NCBI RefSeq assembly: GCF_026745355.1
Contig: NC_079209.1
Location: 21,532,266 to 21,596,265 of the forward strand
From: Beta vulgaris subsp. vulgaris
Taxonomy: Eukaryota; Streptophyta; Magnoliopsida; Caryophyllales; Amaranthaceae
Direction of reading: 5' to 3'
Length of the DNA stretch: 64,000 nt
In this document: piece after piece, positions 47,972-60,100 of the stretch
Layout: every line of letters begins with the position of its first letter
How positions within the stretch are numbered: position 1 is the first letter of the stretch
Translations under genes and position numbers: made by a program
Notes under the pieces: generated by a model
Database searches by the model: none
The model's input: only the letters and a program-made list of their open reading frames with translations
What the model was told of the DNA's origin: nothing

Positions 47972-48943
47972 TTCTAGTGTAGTTCAAATTTGTCGACGTC
48001 ATGTATCTTGTTGAAGAATGTAAATGAAGGTACGTTTGAGAGTGCTAACTCTAAACCTTCTGCTGTATATAGCAGACAAATGGAGTCTATTGTAATTATT
48101 TTCTTAATTGTTACTATGAAGTAAAGGTTATTTTCTCCTGTTATTACATTTTACATACGTTACAATTTACATGCGATTGACTATTGCTTCAAGTGACCAG
48201 GGAAGCTTGTTATCTTGGTTGTGTACCTGCCAATGCTAATTGTCTTCGTTTGAGTGACATTTATTGAAGTTGGGAGCTATGATCCTGTGCTCTTGGCTTC
48301 TGGACTTAATTTAGGAAGCTGAAGTCATGAAACCTGAATTGGATTATCCTGTTGCACATGCAAGCTTAATTTATTTTAGGTTTGTTGCAGATTTTTCTGT
48401 CCACTATGTTCTTCCTGTACCCTTTATACTGTATATATATGGGACTATCTTTGTGGTACATGTACAAAACTTCCTTTGGGATGGGAAATTCATGGTTTTT
48501 TTCATTGTTTTTATGTTCAGTTTTTATTCTTTTTTCTTTTTTGTGCTGGTGCAGCATGGTTGCACTCTTTCATAGTACCTTAACAGGAAGAATTCATTAT
48601 TTGAGCACCACGAATTTTATGATCAATTGTTTCTTTACTTTAAAATACATGCTACAGCCACATGAACCTCCTAAACAATTATTTTGGTTGACAGTGAAAT
48701 AAAAGGTTACTATTTCTACAAGTATAAATTACTAAGAGAGTGATGTATGCATATAGATCAATCACTCAGCCTAAGAAGAACTATGTATTATGGAAGTCGT
48801 GAAGGAGTCTCCTGATAGAATTGACGACCTGAAAGCTGAAGCTCATCTGTCAAGAGTAGTGCCTCTGGACAACTTCGATTGTACAGTGAAGCTTGTGTAT
48901 ACTGCTTTGCACTGGAAAAAAAGTATATGCTTCCTATATTTTC
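47972..48943. other. 3' flank between convergent COR413 and X8 genes
   Basis: COR413 3' untranslated sequence probably runs to about 48140. The remainder is AT-rich with no supported exon; the opposing X8 gene's stop is at 48944. Confidence 0.5.
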
Positions 48944-50808
48944 TCATAATTGGTTTGCTAGTAGAATGTACATGATTATGCTTGTTGAACTGAAGAAGAT
49001 AACCCATTCTTGAGAGGTAGCAGTGGCCATATTAGGGCTTCCTGTTGGCTCTGGCCCATACCCTGATGCTCCACCAAGAGGTGGAAAATTTTGATTTGAT
49101 GGACTTGGTGGACTGAATGTGGTTGGTGGTGTCTGCATGGGCGGGGTTGGAGTTGTAGGTGGACTCATTGGCGTTGTGCTGTAAGAAGAATAAAAATTAC
49201 AACTCTGCTTTTAATTGAGACATGAAAATTTGAAACTACGGTTGAATGCTTACCTCGTTGATCCTTTTGATGTATAGCGACAACTTCCAGAGCCTGCAAT
49301 AGGAACAAGATATGGTTGGTACAATGTTATATATCTCCTTTTTCGGAATTATTTTTGCAAGACATTGATTACAGACACCACTTTCAATTCTTTTGCTCTG
49401 TTTCAGGCTCTCATTTCAAGTACTTCTCTTAGGACAAGCTGTTTCAGCCTCTCATTTCATATACTTCTCTCAGGACATGCAATGATGTTGGATTTCGAGA
49501 TCTGAATATAAGTACGAACAATTTCTCTATCTATTCTATTTCATTGTGCCAGTATTCCTCCATGATAAAGAAAAAATATTTTGATCATTGACAATTTTCT
49601 CATATTATTATTTGTAAACTCGAAAGTGGGCTTACTTGGATCTGTGTTGACAAGCTGGGCAGTTCCTCCAAAATCACAGCTGGTTGGAGCTGGGTTCTTC
49701 TGGTAATAATCGTTGTAAGCATAAGAAGCATGATCCTTTACTGTGTTTGGATTGTAACAGCTTCCTCCTGATTGAAGTACAGAGCAGTCAGTTCCTCCAT
49801 ATCCACATGCATAATCCAAACCAACTTGCAGAGCCTTTTCTGAAGCACTTGGCTTTGCCACGCACCAAGGGCCTCCTCCTCCTCCCCCACCTCCTCCTCC
49901 TCCTCCTCCTCCTCCTCCCCCTCCTACTCCTCCCCCTCCTACTCCTCCCCCTCCTCCTGTGTTTCCTCCTCCACCTCCTGCATCTCCTCCTCCCCCTCCT
50001 ACGTTTCCTCCGCCTCCAACTCCTCCTCCTCCCCCTACGTTTCCTCCTCCCCCTCCTGCGTCTCCACCTCCTCCTACGTTTCCTCCTCCCCCTCCTGCGT
50101 CTCCACCTCCTCCTCCTGCATCTCCACCTCCTCCTACGTTTCCTCCTCCCCCTCCTGCATCTCCACCTCCTCCTACGTTTCCTCCTCCCCCTCCTGCATC
50201 TCCACCTCCTCCTACGTTTCCTCCTCCCCCTCCTATGCCACCTCCCGATGGTGGTGTAGGATTCATGGGTGGTGTGGTTGTTGGTGTGGTCGGAGTTGTG
50301 GTTGGTATACTAGGTGGCATCGGAGTTGTAGAGGGAGTAGTTGTCGGGGTGGTGGTTGGAGTCGGATCAAAAGTTGGAACGTCATCCAATGTATTGTCTG
50401 GTGGAACATCTGTTGGAAAGGTGTCATGCATGATCATTGTTGGATAAGTGCTATATATCTGAGATTGTTTTGTTGCTTCAGCACTCGACCCTGAAAATGT
50501 TAAAATCATAGTGAGTTTTCATTTCTTTCTATTCGTATCTATATTCTTTTCTTAGGTCCTTTTTCTGGAAGTGGTTTCCTCTTCTACATATTATACCATA
50601 TATGTCTAATTTGAGAGGATTTCTATCTCCTAGTGATTTATTATGTCCCTAATATGAAATATTCAAATAATATGTACACTGTACTATTAACAGTTTCCAC
50701 ACTAGAAAATAAAAATAAATATTACTACATAACTGTGAAACCAAATGCATCACCTGATTGAAGTACTAGCAAGAGAACTGATAGGCAACGAAGAAACATG
50801 AGAATCAT
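48944..50808 (-). CDS. X8-domain secreted, glycine-rich, GPI-anchored protein
   Basis: Four exons, 50808-50754, 50490-49636, 49293-49254 and 49178-48944, join to 1185 nt, 394 residues. Residues 1-18 are a hydrophobic signal peptide (MILMFLRCLSVLLLVLQS). A Thr/Pro-rich stretch (TTTPTTTPSTTP) suits O-glycosylation. A long Gly-rich tract of GGGGNV and GGGGDA units follows. The X8 (CBM43) domain, about 226-317, starts PWCVAKPSASEK and has six Cys (WCVA, ACGYGGTDC, GGSCYNP, SCDFGG, GSCRY). A Pro-rich linker leads to a hydrophobic end (WVIFFSSTSIIMYILLA), a GPI-attachment signal. X8 domains bind callose (beta-1,3-glucan), as in plasmodesmata callose-binding proteins; a wall or plasmodesmal site is inferred. 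Similar X8 proteins usually lack so long a Gly tract. Confidence 0.92.
49870..50245 (-). repeat. Coding glycine minisatellite in the X8 gene
   Basis: Plus strand reads tcctcctcccc with inserted acgtt and gcatct; the coding strand yields poly-Gly broken by NV, DA, V and NT dipeptides, in roughly 27-36-bp units. Length polymorphism by slippage is likely. Confidence 0.9.
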
Positions 50809-50888
50809 CTTCTTGAACTCTAGTTTACTCTGTGTATGTGAAAAATATTTGGATTATCTTTCTTACGATTGTTAAATTTGTTAGAATG

Positions 50889-50890
50889 AT

Positions 50891-50921
<31 letters not shown>

Positions 50922-50940
50922 CAGCAACAGTAGCAGCAAA
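50889..50940. repeat. CAG/CTG trinucleotide repeat in the X8 gene leader
   Basis: Nine uninterrupted cag/gca triplets followed by interrupted ones (taacagcaacagtagcagc), lying about 80-130 bp upstream of the X8 start codon, probably in its 5' untranslated region. Confidence 0.85.
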
Positions 50941-51179
50941 GTCTTGCAAAATAACAGAAACCGTGATGATGTTTGTGTGTGCAAAGAAGAGTGTGTCATA
51001 CTTGGCTTCATTTATTATAGAGGTTACAGTGAGAATCTTGATAGAATCAGTGCTTTTCCTGGCTGAAAAAGAGAGAGAAAGGAGTAGGGGAAAGGAATAT
51101 AAGCAAAACTTGAAAGAGGAGGCAATGGTATTACTTGGAATTTGGAGATCGCAAGCTAAGTTCAGGTGGCATAAAAGGT

Positions 51180-54122
51180 AGAAAAGTTAACATGGGAATA
51201 AAAGGGAAGAAAAGATTGATCTGTTTGGGATTTGAATCTTTGTTTCTTTGGGTTTTTCCTATGTAAACTTGATGTACATGTTTTAGTTCATTCTGTCAAC
51301 TTTGTTTTCTTTTTCTCTTGCTAAACTGTCATAGGACTAAATCAAAAGGTGGATATTGTTTATAACCTCTACATATCCTTTCTTTTTTACTTTTTGTTTT
51401 TCATAATTTTCTCTTCAAGAATAGCAAGTGGTACCAAATATGGGTTTTGTTTATAACTGCTTTAGGTGAGTATCTATACTAAATGTCTAAAGTGGCGACA
51501 ATACTTTTTCAACTGTAGAACCACAGCAAGATGAAACTCTTCTTTCAACAGTTTTCACTTCTTTTGCTGTATAGATATGAATAAGCTCTGCCAAATCTAG
51601 ATTTAGATTTCTACCCGGCACTGTAACCGTAGGATACACTCTAAGCTAATTGCTTCACTCCAAACTAAAATGAAAATTCTCTGAAATATCTAGCATATTA
51701 GAGTCCTGAATTTTCTAAAATGTGATAGTGTCACAAATCAAGGGCGGAAAATGTCCTTTTATATATGAAAAAGACAGTCGAGAAATATATTTTCATTGGC
51801 ATAATAATACGAGAAATACAATAGGATCAAGAATATAGAAAGTATGGTAGTAAAATGATGAAAGTAATTGTACAAATACAATTACAAATTGATAGTATTT
51901 TTGATGGTCTGATGTGGAATACTAGGGAATAGGGATGGAGGTATTTTGTATCCCTATCTACCTTATCTGATTGCCATTTGAAGTGGATCATACTGCTAAT
52001 ATAATACTGAAACTATTAACAATTCTTTTGATGGGTTATAAAAGTTTTTACATGATTTTTGAGTGTGTGATACTGGACATGATAATTTTTTTTTTGAGGG
52101 GCTGGACATGATAATTTTTGAGTGTGTGATACTGGACATGATAATTTTTGAGAGTCATGTGTGATACTGAACATGATCTGTATTATTTTATTCTTCCTTT
52201 TGACTTTGAAATAGTAAATTTTTATATATTTTCCATAAGAAAATAAGAAAATAAATTTAGGCTAATTGAATATTGAAATTTTAGTACTATGTGCAAATTA
52301 TTTAGTAATTGTAATTTAACTTAATAAATATCCTTGCACAAATGACGAAAGTGGGGGGAAGTTAGGGATGCTAGACAAGAATCGAACCCTTGTCAGTTGT
52401 CACATGGGTGGAAGGAGAGCTTCCAACCAACTAGAGACCAACCTTGATTCATAGCAAATTATTCCGTATTGACAACTTTGTATCCAACAATACCAATTTA
52501 TACATATTTTTGTTTTCTTCCTTGGAATTTTGTCTTCAGAAAATTTCTAATGCATAATAAGCAAATTTTGAGCTAAGAAGTAGCGCCCGATATTACCAGC
52601 TAGAGACTAGTTTACTAAGACCCTGTTCTTTTGGATGAATTGAAGTAAATCTATTATAGAATAATAGCTCAACTGAACTAAAATGAAGTAAGCTAAGCTG
52701 AACTAAATTGAAAATATGCCCACAGACATGACATAAAACTATGATAGTACCTTCGTTTAGTGAAGGGCAAATAATTAACCAAATAATGATACAATAGTTG
52801 GAATGATTGATTCTAATAATAGAAGTATAGAACCTTCACCGAAATTTATAATAAACCAACCTTTCAAATATTCTTGAATAATGCAACCTTAATACCCTAT
52901 TTGCTTGTAGTGAGTTAAAATGCCTTAAAACTTCTAAAACATTAACTCTTTACCATAGAAGTAGAGGTATGAAGGCAGGGGATGAGAAAAATGGACGAGT
53001 TAGAAAATGTGGCTTACCAAACAAAATGATTATTAGCACGTCAAAACCCACTAAAAGCAAATCCCAAAAAGTTGCGTGATTCAAGAATAATTAAAAAATT
53101 GATTTATTAAAAAATAATCGGTGAAAGCCCGTATTATTATAATCAATTGTTCCTATTTTTTATTATTTTGTCCTTCAAACCAAGATGTTTAACAATTTTA
53201 GTCTAAATTTCCCTATAAAATATCAATGGAAAATAATAGTCCTAATCAAAAAGTAATTGGCTATCGTAAATTATAACTCCATGATTGCATTTGGGGCACA
53301 GAGCATGAGCATCACAACCTTCCATGGTATTTTGCACAATACCAACTCAATTGTTGGTGCGACGTAGTTATTAACTTTGTCGGTTTATAGCATTCCCTTT
53401 TACAATCACTGTTTGCCAGTGTATCAATAGATAATTCTAGTATTCTACAACAAACAATTTTACAAACATATATAAGCACTCTTTTAAAAAAAAAAAACCA
53501 TTTTTCCATTTCAATGCCCAAGAAGGAAGAGAGAGCTTCTCATAACAAGCTTAACTTGCTACATATCATTAGATGTTAATCACAAAGATGTCTTTGTTTA
53601 CATGCAATTTTCTTTTTTCTAAATGGTAAGCAGAAGGAATCTAACCATACCTCAACTCTTATACTTAACTTAGTGTTTGCAGTTTAGGTGCTTGAAAGTA
53701 GGGGGAAAAGGTAAGGGGATCTTTATCCTAAACACCCTTTGTAAGATGCAAATTAGTTCGTCTGTATATATAAATGGTAACCAAGGGATTTAACCAAATA
53801 AGTAGGTATTATATTGCAGTCCAGATAGTTGTCAAAATCTTTCTATAAACACCAACTATGACAAGTAGATAAAAGACCTATAATACATGAATGTCATTTC
53901 TGCCGCCTCCGTCAATACTAAACCTAACACCATATTTGTATAAGAAAGCCAAACCAGGAAGCACTAAAATATTTTCAGCTCTTCATGGATACATGGCAGC
54001 TGTAGGTCAAAGAGATGAGCACTTTAAACAGTATCACGAGCGATATTTATCAGCGGATAGGCAATCAATAGATTCACAAGTAGATAGGAATGTTTCCAAG
54101 AAACAAAATAAGTATGTTTCAA
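51180..54122. other. Intergenic, X8 5' side to CtpA 3' side
   Basis: No supported gene. 52051-52175 holds a tandem repeat of a unit with gacatgataatttttgag and tgtgtgatact. Around 52620-52720 is the motif accctgttcttttggatgaa followed by aactgaact / taagctgaact repeats, probably a MITE end. The CtpA 3' untranslated region probably occupies the last 200 bp or so. Confidence 0.55.
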
Positions 54123-57100
54123 TCATCTTTGCTTTGAAAGATTGCAGGTTGAAAGATATTCTGTCACCTTGCTCCACCCTGAATTTACCAAGACCGCAGA
54201 GTGAGATCCTTCAGGTTAGGGCAAGATTAACCAAGTACAGCCAAAAGTTTATTAGCACAAAAAAAAAAAGGTCTCACGTGGGATGTTAGAGAAGTCTGGC
54301 TCAATTCCGTTTCCATTGATATCTGAGTGGCCAGGTGTTACATACTTCCCTACTGTGACTACTACACCAGATCCATCATGGAGCTCAAAAACTGATTGAA
54401 TGAGACCCTGCGCATGACATATAACTTATAGTTATACACAAACATTGTTCAATCTTGCATATACGAACTGTCTAACCTCAATAACGCTATAATTTCCATA
54501 GTAAATCTAGAGACTCTAGGGTGTGTGTGTTTTACAAGGGCGGAAAGAATAAATAACCTTCCCTACAGGAAGAAGAGTAAAAGTAGACAGAGTGACAGCT
54601 GTGGAAAATCGAAAGGAAGAATAATTGCATAGAATTGAAATTCAGACCTTGCCATAAGTTTTCTCTCCAACAAGAACAGCTTTACAATTATCATGAAGAG
54701 CAGATGCAACCTGTGCTGATGCAAGAGTTAAGCAGCTTCGGAAAGGAATTCTTAACTATCTCAAGGTAATAACGATGAGGGGCTTACTATTTCACTTGCA
54801 CTTGCAGTATTATGGTTCACCAAAACCTGCATAATCATAATTATTGCAGTCAACTGAGAAACAGAACATAAAAAAAGTCCATTTCCTTGAACCAACAAAT
54901 CTTTGCTAAACACCATCTAAAAGAGCTTTTATAAGTATAAAGATGACCAATCAGACAATCAATCCACGACCACATGTTACATGAACTAGCAATCAAACAA
55001 GAAACTCAGGATATGTTGGGGCAAACAAACAAAATATTCATTGATTTTCTTTGCAAGGGGGCAAGAATCTTTTAGCACAATGAACTGGCTCAAAGGCCAG
55101 AACTTTTCAGACATGGTAAGAAAAGTTGCATCAGCAATTTCTTACAAGCTTATTAACATTCTTTCACTGAAGAACTATTACTACCAAGTTTACACATAAT
55201 ACAAAACCTTCCAATTTGCAGCATGCAATACCAAGCCACCGACATGAGTGACCATTTTCTATAGTCTATAGTGAACATGCCACAATAGCATCAACGTTTT
55301 TTACTAGGATACCCAACCCTAGACCAATCTGTTATAATCTGTGTTTTTCCTTTTCTTTCTCCTTTAAATCGTGCAACACAAGTGAAAATTACGAATTTCT
55401 GCATTATGATGCAATATGCTACAGAGAATAGCAGCCTTTGAGTGGGGGAGGGGTAGAGATGGCACAGAGGCCAACAATCTTACACTATCATGCTCTCAAG
55501 TTCTCAGTTTGTGGACATTGCTAAGAAAACTATCATAAAAACAAACATATATACTATGTAAATAAATCTCCCATCCATGCTTAGCTGAAAATTTATACCA
55601 TGACAGGTGCTATGACCAGTGGTGCAGACTCTGACACCACCGCATTCTGGGACAGATCTCTTCCAGCAGTATAAATCACCTGTTGATAGGACACAGTGAG
55701 CAAGCAGAAAAATGGTTGTACACACAACTGACAAAAGGACCCAACGAATTTCAAATAGTGAACATTATATTGCCGGGAAATCCAGACTAAAAGAACTTCA
55801 ACATTTCAAGGTCAAATGTATCAGGAATAGAATAAACCTAATAGGCCTACATCAAGCCATACGAAGACTAGTAAGCTAACAAAAGCAGTCTTTCTTCCAA
55901 AGTCCTTAAAATCTCAGTAGGAAGCAACATTTGTCTTTTTAAGGTGAGCAGACCCAAGAATTAAACCAAATGTCTCAATACTAATGGTGGCTTACTAGTT
56001 TGCATAAGCTATTTGATTCAATGAACTTAATTAAAACAAAAGGTAAGAGCAACTTAAAGATCATCGAACCTCAGGGTATAAGCTATGCAAAGAAAAATGT
56101 CTCAAGGCATTGGTTTGGACTTAGTTACCTCTTCTGGTATGCATTGCTCAACTCAAAATAAGAAAGAGCAAGCCAAATTATTCGCTAGGACATTGATACT
56201 TCACATATCATTATTAGTGGAGTATCAATGCAGTGACATGATATGTCAAAGTTCACAATCTTCATTGAGCAACAATAATATACTTCTGAATACGATCAAC
56301 TTTCCAAGAACTCTGACTGAACTCTAAGACAATTGGCTAAATGCAGAAAGCAGAAATGATTGACGGGCAAGAAAATAAATTGGTTTTCATGTTAACACAA
56401 CAGAAACTTGGTGCCTGTGCAATGGGGGGTTCTAAAATATCAATTGCATAAAGTACCGAGAGATCATAATTTGATAATGAGCACATGTAATGGATAGGCC
56501 ACATACTCTCAACAGAACATTGACATTACGCCACATTCCAAGGTAAAAATGCAATCTAAGACAACAAAATAGGGAGAGAAGAAGAAAGAAGACAAAAGTG
56601 CATTTGGCAAGCATACATGGTAGCATCACCATACCGTTTCCCCCTTGTTCAGAAACAGCTTTGCAATCTCTATTCCGGCCTGCAAAGAAACAGCAAAAAA
56701 CTCACTACATAGACAAGTGAAAGATTCCAATCTGAAATGAAAGAAGTGTATAATCTCCCATTTTGATTAACCCCCCCCCCCCCCCCCCAAAGCTTGATCA
56801 AAAGCACCACGAAGCATGGTCCTTGCGATTGGAATTCGGATAGAGAAAAGAGTGACACAGCTGAAGACAACTCAAGTGCGTCAGCAGGCAAGGAATCCCA
56901 TAGTGCATTTCAAATTCAACAACTGACAAACATAGCCATGAATTCTTCTTTTGTCCGTCAGTTTAGCAGTCCACTTGATAGTGCAAGTGTTCTTCGCCAG
57001 CCTCAGCATTATTGTAATTGTAATATCATATACTCATCGATAACACCACAATGAATAGCTATGATACCAAAGAGGAGAATCACTAGCCTTCCTTGAGCAG

Positions 57101-60100
57101 GCCAACACAATCACAAGTTGTCTGGCAGATAGGTTAGAAATTCAACCAATTAGATTGAATTGTTCAAAGGAATATAAATTTCTCACAAAAAGCTCGGTTT
57201 CAGTTTTCTTGAGTGGTCTCCTACGTAAATCTCTTTGTAGATTTCTATACATTACTCCCGAAGAAAGAACCTCTGAAAGTAATGTACACTAGTGTACTGG
57301 TTCCGACATTAGAAGCAACAGAAGTATACCTTGTCATGAGTTGTTCGGTAAAGAACTAAAAGATGATGTCCAGAGAAGCTAATTCTAGGTACGGTAGGCC
57401 CAACCCAAGTACCCAACTACTTACAATCTTCATCCTACCAAAGCATTTCAGTCTCAAGAGAAACACAAACAGGAAATACCGCAATGAATTGTTTACAGAT
57501 ACTCATGAACATTGATACTGAGCCATATACCTGCACTAGGCCACCGTAATTGTCTCTGAGGTCCAGAACAAAGCATGAGGCACCAAGATCCTGCAGGCGC
57601 TTCATTGCTGCATAAGAATTTTCAAAAATCTATATGATTATAATCATCATAAATCGTAATTTATTTTTCATGGTGGATGATTCAAGAATCTAAAGTCAAG
57701 CTACAATTAGAATGGCTCAAAAGAAAGAAAAGCAACTCAAATTTTTGTGCGCCATAGTGTACCTCTAAGGTTGAAAAGAAAATCCTATAGGACAACGATT
57801 AGACCGGTGTTATCATATGTGTATGAGTGTTATTTAGGACCAATCATATTATGAAGATGGGGGTAGCAGAGATGCGCATGTAGAAATGGAAGTGAGAAAC
57901 ACCTTAAGAGATGTTTTTCAGGATGAAATATTCCGAAGAGGGTTTGCAGAGGATTAGATAATGGAGAGCAGGTTGCACCGTTGCGGTGCTCAGGGCATGT
58001 TAGACTTCAACTAGATGATGCACAGTGAAGGGTTGGGATATTGGAGATTTATAAGAAATTGGAGACTGAGGGACGCCAAAAGATGACTTAGATAAAGGAA
58101 GTTAGAAATGACACGAAAAAATCAAGTTTGCAGGAACAGATAGCAACTGAATAAAGAGGATGGAGGCAGATCATCTAAGTAGATGGCCAAAAGAGATAAA
58201 ATTTTAACTTATGCAACCGACCCTAGCCATTGGGATTAAGGCTTTGACATAGTTGTTGTAGTTGCTGTTGTAATAATTCAAAATATCTGCTAACAAAAAC
58301 ATAGAACACATATGTTGTCAAATATAGCTTCCTATGTTGGAATAATTCAAACATTTGTGAGCAATGACAATATATAAAGTTCTTTCAAAAGAAGCATGTT
58401 TATCAAGGGAGTTTAAGGATAAAGCATTTACAGATTTGATAAGAAAGAGTTTTCTCAATAAGCTTCGCTACCAAAGCAACTATAAAATAAATATAGGGTT
58501 TTTTTTTCATATAAGAGTATAAGACTAACTAAAATAAGTTTTTTGCGGGGAAAGACCTAATAAAAAAAATTGGAGAGAAATACCAAATATGATACTTCAG
58601 TTGGCAATTTAGGGCCACTTCAAGAATTTCCAGCAAATAAGTCAACATTCCGATGGCAATTATTGTTTTATAGGACGCACCTTGGTTGAGCCTCGTTTTT
58701 CAAGCTCAAACCTTCAACCAATTGCTTCAATGATGAGGAAGAGGAATTAAACAAAATTGGGGTTTTATATTCTGTATAGGGGGGGGTATTGTGTAGAAAA
58801 CGACAAAGAGAGTGAGAATTAGAGGGAGAAGCAAGGTCAACACCAAATTGTTGACTTCTTCACCAGAAATTCTTAAAGTGGTCTTAGGTTGCCAACTAAA
58901 AGTATCATATTTGTTCTTTCCCTCCAAAAAGAATTGTTAGGTCTTTCCCCACAAAAAACCTATTTTGTTTGGTCTTATATGACAAAAGAAAACCATAAAA
59001 TAAGTAAATAATATTAGCATGGCTTAGACTTTAGCCCTGCTAAGAACAAAAGTACAGACTACTTATGTTGCTTTTGTCATAGAAAGGCCACAAACAAAAG
59101 CAAGGCTAAGAACTAAGAAGGCTTAATCTGGCACCAAGCCTTAAGTCGCACTGCCCATTCAGTCATGAGCATGAAGAGGATATCCCACAGATCTTTTTTA
59201 GGGTATTCGCACATGGAAATTGGGTGATGAATGCCTGAATAAATAAACAAATGACATGGCCAATTTGGCCCTCATTTTGTGGCCATATTGCAACTAAATT
59301 CATAGAAAGGCACACATAGGAGAGGACATTTTTTGCCAAATGCAATGAAGTTTTCAAATATGGTTATACATAACCAAAAATACATAAGGTATAATGAAAT
59401 ATAACCTGCCTTTCGAAAAAAAAAGAAATATAACCTGCTAGTACCAGTTGTTGGAGTATCTTTCTTAAATACAGTTAATTCTTCTAGGTTAAATACTTTC
59501 TATCATACCCTCCCCCCCCCCCATGCCACCCAAAAAAACAGGTATTTGAAAAGGCTAACTTGTACAGTGTACTTCCAAAGGTCTTACACGGACAGTCAAG
59601 CTAACAGTTTCTTAACACTAAAGTATTCATACTTGTACAGAATGTTTCCATCACAATCAACCAATGATAGTTACCTGTCACTATATCTTTTCTGGCCAGT
59701 GAATTAAACTCTTTTAGACGCACATATCCAACAGAGGTGGCACCATTATCAATTTGTTCCAACCGGCAGAACACTGGGGGTCTAGCGACTAGCTGTCTCT
59801 GAACTTTGACAGACTGAACTGGACCACAGTTGCCATGCTTGACCTACAAGTTTATTCTCATTACTCAGTAGGTTACATTAGGGATAAGACAGCCAAAGAA
59901 GGATTCAGACATTGCATTTACTGGGTTGATGTAGAATATCCCCACCTCGACTATTACAAATGTTTCACTGGGACCTTGCAACTTTGATGATACTTCAAAT
60001 GCAGATTTTCCCCTCACATCCTCCCCATCAACAGACAAGATTTCATCACCCTGACAGAAAGATAGTGGAGAAAGTGATGGTTAAAATTCTCTGCTTTCCC

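Noticed and set aside
49684..50447. Two plus-strand frames rich in Leu or Pro
   Set aside because: They are the complement of the glycine tract of the X8 gene; composition alone keeps them open.
53891..54289. 132-residue plus-strand reading frame
   Set aside because: It is antisense to the last two CtpA exons, whose minus-strand frame and splice sites are family-consistent; no homology is apparent.
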